From: Colimorpha sp045576855
GTDB lineage: Bacteria > Bacteroidota > Bacteroidia > Bacteroidales > P3
Length of the DNA: 10,724 bases
Assembly (NCBI GenBank): GCA_045576855.1
Contig: JAZNHG010000065.1
Location: 1-10,724, forward strand
Reading direction: 5' to 3'
Part shown: positions 1 through 4,851 of the stretch, piece after piece
Numbering within the stretch: position 1 is the first letter of the stretch
Layout: every line of letters starts with the position of its first letter
Position numbers and translations under genes: made by a program
The notes under the pieces: model-generated
What the model saw: the letters and a program-made list of their open reading frames with translations, nothing else
Told to the model about the DNA's origin: nothing
Databases searched by the model: none

Positions 1-432
1 GACCAATGGGCACTTGAAATGTACCTGCAAGGTTATGCTGTGGAAATCACCAAAATCGACGGCATTTACCACTGCGAAGCTGTGAAAGCGGCCGCCGCGG
101 ACCCGCAGACTCTGACCAGCCTGGCCGGCACGCAATGGGTGGGTCATGAAGACTATATGATGCACGTAGCTGGTACGGGCGACGTACACGTGGTAAAAGA
201 CGTCACGCTGACCTTCCTGACCGACTCCACTGGCACACGCAACACCAAGGTGGTCGGTGGCGATTTGCCCGCGGATGCCGATTTCACCTGCGGCATCAGC
301 TACTCCTACAATGCGGAGACGGGGGTCTGCGAGTGGGTCGACGAAAGGAGCGGACAGGAGCCGTCACTCCAGTATGACCCCCAGCGCAAAGCGCTGGTGA
401 ATGAATATTGGGCATTCCACAAGGTGGAGTAG
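1..432 (+). CDS. Hypothetical protein, C-terminal part (5' end outside window)
   Basis: The reading frame is open from the first base, so the protein begins upstream; the first visible Met (position 19) is probably internal. About 143 residues are visible before a TAG stop. I do not recognise the family. The sequence alternates hydrophobic and polar residues (for example VTLTFLTDSTG), is rich in Thr, Gly, Val and aromatics, and has a segment LAGTQWVGHEDY that resembles the first strand of small lipocalin-like beta-barrel domains common in secreted Bacteroidetes proteins. That resemblance is by eye only. No transmembrane helix is visible, and the signal peptide, if any, lies outside the window. 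Coding is supported by strong GC bias at third positions, as in the neighbouring genes. No hairpin terminator is obvious after the stop; a repeat-rich non-coding stretch follows. Confidence 0.7.
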   Translation, partial: DQWALEMYLQGYAVEITKIDGIYHCEAVKAAAADPQTLTSLAGTQWVGHEDYMMHVAGTGDVHVVKDVTLTFLTDSTGTRNTKVVGGDLPADADFTCGISYSYNAETGVCEWVDERSGQEPSLQYDPQRKALVNEYWAFHKVE

Positions 433-640
433 TCGCGTCGACACTGGCCTGCACCCGCCGGCACATAGTGAGTAACCCCGGTCACGCCCCAAACGGGAGT
501 GCACAGGAAAACAAACTGATACAAAAAACCATCCCCTCCCGCATCTCATCCGGAGCGACGACATGCGAGGAAAGGACAAACCAAACAACACCATGAGGAA
601 ATTCACCCAGCCATGCCTCCCGCACCGGAGGCGAAAGAGC
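433..640. other. Intergenic stretch without a gene
   Basis: I see no convincing coding region, RNA gene or promoter here. The only structure noted is a 6-bp inverted repeat, GCCTCC (615-620) and GGAGGC (627-632), with a 6-nt loop, just before the repeat island. Short overlapping frames on both strands lack family resemblance. Confidence 0.5.
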
Positions 641-659
641 GCAGGCGTCCCGCCTGCAT

Positions 660-715
660 AGTGAGCAGTGGGAGCGCAGGCGTCCCGCCTGCATAGTGGG
701 TAGTTGGCAGTGGGC
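660..715 (-). repeat. Heptamer tracts, left (G-rich on plus strand)
   Basis: Two units at 660-673 (AGTGAGC, AGTGGGA) and three at 695-715 (AGTGGGT, AGTTGGC, AGTGGGC) flank the palindrome at 676-692. They are reverse complements of the TGCCCAC/TGCCAAC units on the right side of the island. Confidence 0.8.
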
Positions 716-754
716 AGTACCCGGAAGTGGGAGCCCGTTCCCCGCCCTCATTCC

Positions 755-954
755 GCGGGCGGGCCGCCTGCGTCCCAAAATTGCCCGTTCTCTGCTCTCA
801 TACCGCAGGCGGGCCGCCTGCGTACCAAGGATGCCTGCTCTCCGTTCTCATACCGCAGGCGGGACGCCTGCGTACCAAGGATGCCTGCTCTCAATTCTCA
901 TCCCGCAGGCGGGCCGCCTGCGTACCAAGACTGCCTGCTCTCAATTCTCGGCCG
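755..954 (+). repeat. Four tandem copies of a 50-bp unit
   Basis: Palindromes start at 755, 805, 855 and 905, exactly 50 bp apart. Each unit is one GC-rich 17-bp palindrome, a linker such as CGTACCAAGGATGCC, and a C/T-rich tail of about two heptamers (for example GCTCTCCGTTCTCA). Units 2, 3 and 4 are nearly identical; unit 1 is more diverged. A fifth, truncated unit that has lost its left palindrome arm follows at 950. Confidence 0.85.
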
Positions 955-960
955 CCTGCG

Positions 961-1051
961 TACCCACTGCCAACTGCCCACTGCCCACTGCCCACTCCGC
1001 AGGCGGGCCGCCTGAGCTCCCACTGCCCACTGCCAACTGCCAACTGTCAAC
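961..1051 (+). repeat. Heptamer tracts, right (C-rich on plus strand)
   Basis: Five units at 961-995 (TACCCAC, TGCCAAC, then TGCCCAC three times) and five at 1017-1051 (CTCCCAC, TGCCCAC, TGCCAAC twice, TGTCAAC), separated by a palindrome at 999-1015. The period is strictly 7 bp. Confidence 0.85.
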
Positions 1052-1078
1052 TCTGCAGGCGGGACGCCTGCGCTGCCA

Positions 1079-1113
1079 CCACACAATATTCTGGCGCGTT
1101 CGGCGTTAATGAT
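1079..1113 (+). promoter_or_regulatory. Bipartite repeated element, copy 1 (upstream of flippase)
   Basis: CCACACAATATT (1079-1090), 13 unrelated bases, then CGTTAATGAT (1104-1113). The same two blocks at the same spacing occur at 2415-2449 upstream of fabD. The element abuts the flippase start region. Its role is unknown. It may be regulatory, but in this copy the base pattern after it does not match a TAnnTTTG box. Confidence 0.55.
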
Positions 1114-1115
1114 GC

Positions 1116-2474
1116 GTGGAAAGGGTGCAGAAGAAACTAGTCTCCGGCCTGTTCTGGGTGCTGCTGGCCAATGTGCTGGTCAAGCCCCTGTGGCTGCTGG
1201 GCATCGAGGTCGGCGTGCAGAACGCCGTCGGCAACGAGGCTTACGGCTTCTATTTCGCCGTTTTCAATCTGAGTTATATACTGAATATACTGCTGGACCT
1301 GGGCATCACCAATTTCAACACGCGCAATATAGCCCAGCATCCGCAGCTCATCGGCAAGCACCTGAGCGGCATATTGGGCATCAAGGTGCTGCTGCTGGGG
1401 CTCTATCTGGTGGTGACCTTCAGCGTGGGGGCGCTGCTGGGCTACGGCAGCCGCGAGTTCGGCCTGCTGGCCTGGCTCTGTCTGGCGCAGGGGTTGAACT
1501 CGCTGATACTCTATCTGCGGAGCAACTTCGAGGGGCTGCTGCTCTTCCGGTGGGACAGTCTGTTTTCGGTGCTGGACCGCGTGCTGATGATAGCGATATG
1601 CGGCTGCCTGCTGTGGGGGCCCTTCAGCCTCCGGCCTTCGGCCTTCAGGATTGAGTACTTCGTCTATGCCCAGGTGGCCGCCTACGGACTGACGGCGCTG
1701 CTGGCGCTGGCGGTCATCGGGCGCACGACGCACCTGCGGCGCCTGCGCTTCGACTGGCGCTTCCTGGTGGTCATACTGAAGCGGAGCGCACCCTTCGCGC
1801 TGCTGGTGTTGCTCATGGCCAGCTACAACCGTCTGGACCCGATACTGCTGCGGAGGCTGGCCAGCGCCAGTGCCGCCGGCGTGTATGCCGGGGCATTCCG
1901 CCTGCTCGACGCGCTGACGATGGTGTGCTATCTGGTCAGCGTGCCGCTGCTGCCCGTCTTCTCGAAGATACTCGCCGGGCGCGACCGTCTGTCGGCCCGG
2001 ACCACGCTGGTGGACTCGCTGCGGCTGGTGGTATGGCCCGTGCTGCTCTACACCGTGGGCTGCGCCGTGGCCTGCGCCCTGTGGGCCGCGCCGCTGATGC
2101 GGCTGCTCTACCACGACGGGGCCGCGCCGTATGTGCCGGTGTTCCGGGTGCTCATCTTCGGCCTGGTGCCCATCGGCATCACCTACGTCTTCGGCACACT
2201 GCTGACCGCCGGAGGACGGCTGCGCCAGCTGAACATACTGGCAGCCCTAGCGCTGGCCCTCAACCTGGCGGCCAACCTGCTGCTCATCCCGCGGTGGGGT
2301 GCCGTGGGCTCGGCCTGGGCCTCGCTCGCGGCACAGTCGTTCATGGCCATAGCCCAGCTGGTGCTGGCTGTCAGACTCTACCGACTGCCGGCGGCGGCAT
2401 TCCTGCCTCCACGGCCACACAATATTTTACACACCTTGACGTTAATGATACATTCGAAGAATCAACAACTATAA
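1116..2474 (+). CDS. Polysaccharide/lipid-linked oligosaccharide flippase, MOP superfamily (Wzx-like)
   Basis: The 452-residue protein is almost entirely hydrophobic helices, consistent with the 12-14 membrane segments of the MOP/MVF flippases that move lipid-linked glycans across the inner membrane. The N-terminal stretch with IEVGVQNAVG and FNLSYILNILLDLGITNFNTRN matches the conserved start of Bacteroidetes polysaccharide biosynthesis proteins by recognition. There is no in-frame ATG near the start; GTG at 1116 is the first possible start after an in-frame TGA (1110-1112), and GTG at 1125 is an alternative just before the conserved VQKKLVSGLFW. Residues 169-178 are encoded by a 7-bp repeat tract in a loop. 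The last 20 or so residues (from PPRPHNIL) are coded by the repeated element upstream of fabD and look like read-through rather than family sequence. No glycosyltransferase lies next to it, so the substrate cannot be named. Confidence 0.88.
   Translation: MERVQKKLVSGLFWVLLANVLVKPLWLLGIEVGVQNAVGNEAYGFYFAVFNLSYILNILLDLGITNFNTRNIAQHPQLIGKHLSGILGIKVLLLGLYLVVTFSVGALLGYGSREFGLLAWLCLAQGLNSLILYLRSNFEGLLLFRWDSLFSVLDRVLMIAICGCLLWGPFSLRPSAFRIEYFVYAQVAAYGLTALLALAVIGRTTHLRRLRFDWRFLVVILKRSAPFALLVLLMASYNRLDPILLRRLASASAAGVYAGAFRLLDALTMVCYLVSVPLLPVFSKILAGRDRLSARTTLVDSLRLVVWPVLLYTVGCAVACALWAAPLMRLLYHDGAAPYVPVFRVLIFGLVPIGITYVFGTLLTAGGRLRQLNILAALALALNLAANLLLIPRWGAVGSAWASLAAQSFMAIAQLVLAVRLYRLPAAAFLPPRPHNILHTLTLMIHSKNQQL
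1621..1648 (+). repeat. Four-unit heptamer tract inside the flippase gene
   Basis: CCTTCAG, CCTCCGG, CCTTCGG and CCTTCAG occur back to back with a 7-bp period. They code for residues around PFSLRPSAFR (169-178), between two membrane segments. With 28 bp in the tract, gain or loss of one unit would shift the frame. Confidence 0.7.
2415..2456 (+). promoter_or_regulatory. Bipartite repeated element copy 2 and candidate fabD promoter
   Basis: CCACACAATATT (2415-2426) and CGTTAATGAT (2440-2449) repeat the blocks seen at 1079-1113 with the same 13-base spacing. Overlapping its end, TACATTCG (2449-2456) fits the Bacteroidetes -7 consensus TAnnTTTG except for one base, with a T-rich stretch about 20 bp upstream. 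It would place transcription start near 2463, about 33 nt before the fabD ATG. It lies within the 3' end of the flippase reading frame. Confidence 0.5.
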
Positions 2475-2495
2475 ACAAAACCAAAGAGAAAAAGA

Positions 2496-3473
2496 ATGAA
2501 AGCATACGTATTTCCCGGCCAGGGTGCCCAGTTTGTGGGCATGGGTAAAAACCTATATGAGGGCAGCGACGAGTGCCGCGCCATGTTCGAGAAGGCTAAT
2601 GAGATCTTTAGTCTCGAAGGCGACCGTAGTGGAGCCACTGGGGCTAAAGTCCGCATCACCGACCTGATGTTTGCCGGCACGCCGGAGGACCTAAAGCAGA
2701 CCCGCGTGACGCAGCCTGCCATCTTCCTGCACTCGGTCATCCTGGCCAAGTACATGGGCGACGCCTTCAAGCCCGACATGGTGGGAGGCCACTCGCTGGG
2801 CGAGTTCTCGGCCCTGGTGGCCGCCGGCGCCATGAGCTTCGAGGACGGCCTGCGCCTGGTCATAGCCCGCGCCAACGCCATGCAGAAGTGCTGCGAGAAG
2901 ACCCCCTCGACCATGGCCGCCGTGCTGAAGCTCGACGACAAGACGGTGGAGGACATCTGCGCCCAGGTGAGTGCAGAGCGGAGAACGGAGAACGGAGAAC
3001 AGGCTGACGCACCCTCCACTCTCCACTCTCCACTCTCCACTCTTGTGGTGCCGGCCAACTACAACTGTCCGGGCCAGCTGGTCATCAGCGGCACCAACGA
3101 GGGAGTGGCCCGCGCCTGCGAGAAGGTGAAGGAGGCCAAGGGCAAGGCCCTGCCGCTGGCCGTAGGCGGCGCGTTCCACAGCCCCCTGATGGAGCCCGCC
3201 CGCGTGGAGCTGGCCGAGGCTATCGAGAAGACCACCTTCCACGCGCCGGTGTGCCCCTGCTACCAGAATGTCGACGCCCTGCCGCACAGCGACCCCGCCG
3301 AGATCAAGCGCAACCTGCTGATGCAGCTCACGTCGCCGGTGCGCTGGACGGCCACGGTGCAGCACATGATGGCCGACGGCGCCACCGAGTTCATCGAGGT
3401 GGGCCCCGGCACCGCCCTGCAGGGCATGGTGAAGCGTGTCGACGCCAACGCCAACGCCCACTCGGCCGAATAA
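2496..3473 (+). CDS. fabD: Malonyl-CoA:acyl carrier protein transacylase
   Basis: This cytoplasmic enzyme of type II fatty-acid synthesis moves malonyl from CoA to ACP. The family motifs are present: FPGQGAQ at the N-terminus (oxyanion Gln12), GHSLGE with nucleophile Ser100, Arg125 in VIARANAMQ for the malonyl carboxylate, and GAFHSPLM with catalytic His228. The ATG at 2496 follows an A-rich leader with AAAGAG. At 325 residues it is longer than the roughly 290-310 usual for the family. Residues 159-183 are an extra segment between ICAQV and VVPANYNCPGQ, encoded by an inverted heptamer array (2969-3045). A second smaller extra stretch may lie at residues 39-51, with no repeat signature. Both leave the catalytic motifs intact, so the protein is probably active. 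It ends before a strong terminator and faces manA. Confidence 0.96.
   Translation: MKAYVFPGQGAQFVGMGKNLYEGSDECRAMFEKANEIFSLEGDRSGATGAKVRITDLMFAGTPEDLKQTRVTQPAIFLHSVILAKYMGDAFKPDMVGGHSLGEFSALVAAGAMSFEDGLRLVIARANAMQKCCEKTPSTMAAVLKLDDKTVEDICAQVSAERRTENGEQADAPSTLHSPLSTLVVPANYNCPGQLVISGTNEGVARACEKVKEAKGKALPLAVGGAFHSPLMEPARVELAEAIEKTTFHAPVCPCYQNVDALPHSDPAEIKRNLLMQLTSPVRWTATVQHMMADGATEFIEVGPGTALQGMVKRVDANANAHSAE
2969..3045 (+). repeat. Inverted heptamer array inserted in fabD
   Basis: Eleven consecutive 7-bp units in one register. The left arm (2969-3003) has G-rich units of the type GAACGGA/GAGCGGA, a middle unit is CTGACGC (3004-3010), and the right arm (3011-3045) has units of the type ACTCTCC. 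The arms (2976-3003 and 3015-3042) are complementary apart from differences that are all transitions. The array codes for about 25 in-frame residues that interrupt the conserved FabD sequence. Confidence 0.85.
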
Positions 3474-3497
3474 GCTACATATCAACCCCAATAAATG

Positions 3498-3537
3498 AAA
3501 AGGGAGGGGCGCAGCGATGCTGCGCCCCTCCCTTTTT
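3498..3537. terminator. Bidirectional rho-independent terminator
   Basis: A perfect 14-bp GC-rich stem, GGGAGGGGCGCAGC (3502-3515) and its complement (3519-3532), with loop GAT. AAAA lies before it and TTTTTT after it. The T-run works for fabD on the plus strand, and the upstream A-run gives a T-run for the minus-strand manA message. It sits exactly between the two convergent genes. Confidence 0.93.
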
Positions 3538-3550
3538 TCTCTACTTATAC

Positions 3551-4603
3551 CTACGCTTCCGTTCCCACAAACTGGGCCATCCAGTCGCCCTCGGTGCGGG
3601 GGGCGTCGTTCCAGCCGGTGGTGTCGACGGTGACCTCGAGCAACTTGGCTGGGCCTTCGCAGAAGAGCTCCGCGCTGTCGGCCACGGCGGGCACCAGCAC
3701 GCACTCGCCCGTGTGCATGGGCACGATGGTCTCGAGGCTCTTGACGGCGGCCAGGCCACCGATGCAGAGGTAGATGACGAAGGAATCCTGGTCCTCGAGG
3801 TTCTTGCGCATGGGCTGGTCGAAGTCGATGAGGCGGGTGGTGAAATAGGGGCAGTGGGCCAGGGTGACCGTCTGGTTGCGGCGGGCGGTGTAGCGCGTGG
3901 CAGCAGTCGTCTTGATGCCGCTGAAGTCGATGGCATCCGTCGCCTCGGCGGTGTGCAGCTGGCGCTTGCGGCCGTCGGCGTCGACGCGGTCGTAGTCGTA
4001 GATGCGGTAGGTGCAGTCCGAGGTCTGTTGTATCTCGGCCACCATCAGTCCCTTGCCGAGGGCGTGGACCCGGCCGGCGGGGATGAAGAAGACATCGCCG
4101 GGGGCAGGCTGTTCACTGTGGAGCAGGTCGGTGAGGTGACCACTGGCCAGGGCAGCGGTGTACTCCTCGGGCGTGGTGTCGCGGCGGAAGCCGCTGATGA
4201 GCCGTGCCTCGGGATCGGCCTGCATGACGTACCACATCTCGGTCTTGCCGCGGGCCATGCCACGCTGCTGCGCCAGCTCGTCGCCGGGGTGCACCTGGAT
4301 GCTGAGGTCGCGGGCCGCGTCGATGAGCTTCACCAGCAGGGGAAACTCAGTGCCGTAGCGGTTGTAGACCTTGTCGCCCACCAGGTCGCCCATATAGACC
4401 TCGATGGCCTCGTTGAGGGTATTCTCGGCCAGGAAACCGTTGGCTATGACACTCTCATGGCCTTCGACCGACGAGAGGGCCCACAGCTCGCCGCAGTTGG
4501 GCAGCGGCTCGTAGTGGAAGCCGTAGTCGCGCAAGCGGTTACCTCCCCAGATGACTTGCTTGTAGAGGGGCAGAAACTTGAGTGGATAGAGAGCCGAACT
4601 CAT
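3551..4603 (-). CDS. manA: Mannose-6-phosphate isomerase, type I cupin
   Basis: Interconverts mannose 6-phosphate and fructose 6-phosphate in the cytoplasm, linking mannose use with supply of GDP-sugars for surface glycans. The zinc ligands of the type I family are visible: Gln103 and His105 in LSIQVHPGD, Glu122 in KTEMWYV and His180 in IPAGRVHALG. The catalytic Arg is Arg200 in TYRIYDYDR. At 350 residues it has the length usual for the short bacterial form. I place the start at the ATG at 4603-4601; the TTG one codon earlier is less likely. The start overlaps the TGA stop of the upstream lipoprotein gene in the sequence TGATG, so translation is probably coupled. It is the last gene of the minus-strand group and ends just before the shared terminator. 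Confidence 0.95.
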   Translation of the reverse strand: MSSALYPLKFLPLYKQVIWGGNRLRDYGFHYEPLPNCGELWALSSVEGHESVIANGFLAENTLNEAIEVYMGDLVGDKVYNRYGTEFPLLVKLIDAARDLSIQVHPGDELAQQRGMARGKTEMWYVMQADPEARLISGFRRDTTPEEYTAALASGHLTDLLHSEQPAPGDVFFIPAGRVHALGKGLMVAEIQQTSDCTYRIYDYDRVDADGRKRQLHTAEATDAIDFSGIKTTAATRYTARRNQTVTLAHCPYFTTRLIDFDQPMRKNLEDQDSFVIYLCIGGLAAVKSLETIVPMHTGECVLVPAVADSAELFCEGPAKLLEVTVDTTGWNDAPRTEGDWMAQFVGTEA

Positions 4604-4827
4604 CAATAGGAACGTGTTGTGTGTCCATTGCTCTTGTTGGAGCCGCGCACTTTGATGTTGGATTTCACCATGCTGCCACGGTTGCTCTGAGAGCGCTCAT
4701 ACATGGTGCCGTCGCCACGCTTGGTGCCGAGCTGACGCTCATTGCTGCACGAGCTGAAACTGCCACACATGGCCACCACGGCGGCCACAAGCAGGATGGG
4801 TAGACTCTTCTTCAATAGGTTCTTCAT
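4603..4827 (-). CDS. Small basic lipoprotein, unknown function
   Basis: The 74-residue product begins MKNLLKKSLPILLVAAVVA, a positively charged start followed by a hydrophobic core, and has an FSSC lipobox with the lipidated Cys at residue 27, a form common in Bacteroidetes lipoproteins. The mature part is only 48 residues, rich in Ser, Asn, Arg and Lys with few acidic residues, and shows no recognisable domain or predicted fold. It sits 24 nt after the DPP11 stop and overlaps the manA start by one base (TGATG), so it is probably co-transcribed with both. The spacer before its ATG is A/C-rich with no Shine-Dalgarno. Likely anchored in the outer or inner membrane facing the periplasm; the role is unknown. 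The coupled position and clean lipobox make it a likely real gene despite its size. Confidence 0.8.
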   Translation of the reverse strand: MKNLLKKSLPILLVAAVVAMCGSFSSCSNERQLGTKRGDGTMYERSQSNRGSMVKSNIKVRGSNKSNGHTTRSY

Positions 4828-4851
4828 ATGGCTGTTGTTGTTATTGTTTTG

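Larger units (their letters stand above)
641..1071. repeat. Composite nested inverted-repeat island (palindromes plus heptamer tracts)
   Basis: The island contains eight complete or nearly complete 17-bp palindromes of the form GCAGGCG-NNN-CGCCTGC, starting at 641, 676, 755, 805, 855, 905, 999 and 1055, plus a half copy at 950-960. The two left copies have loop TCC; later copies have loop GGC or GGA, the reverse orientation. Between them lie 7-bp tandem repeats. The order is a mirror image. Reading inward from the left: palindrome 641, heptamers 660-673, palindrome 676, heptamers 695-715. Reading inward from the right: palindrome 1055, heptamers 1017-1051, palindrome 999, heptamers 961-995. 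Bases 695-714 are the reverse complement of 963-982 with one mismatch. The centre is a 50-bp tandem repeat. The layout recalls REP/REPIN elements, but no transposase gene is in the window. Confidence 0.85.

Noticed and set aside
755..1071. Possible CRISPR array (regular palindromic repeats)
   Set aside because: The sequences between palindromes are near-identical rather than unique spacers, and no cas gene is present.
696..1140. Overlapping frames encoding RRRAACVPR / AGRLRTK-like repeats
   Set aside because: These are translations of the palindrome and heptamer island in several frames; no start signal and no conserved non-repeat sequence.
1137..2114. Minus-strand frame of 325 codons opposite the flippase
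   Set aside because: Gln/His-rich shadow of a hydrophobic membrane protein gene.
3251..4609. 452-codon plus-strand frame across the terminator and manA
   Set aside because: It runs through the fabD 3' end and a perfect terminator and lies opposite ManA; no family resemblance.
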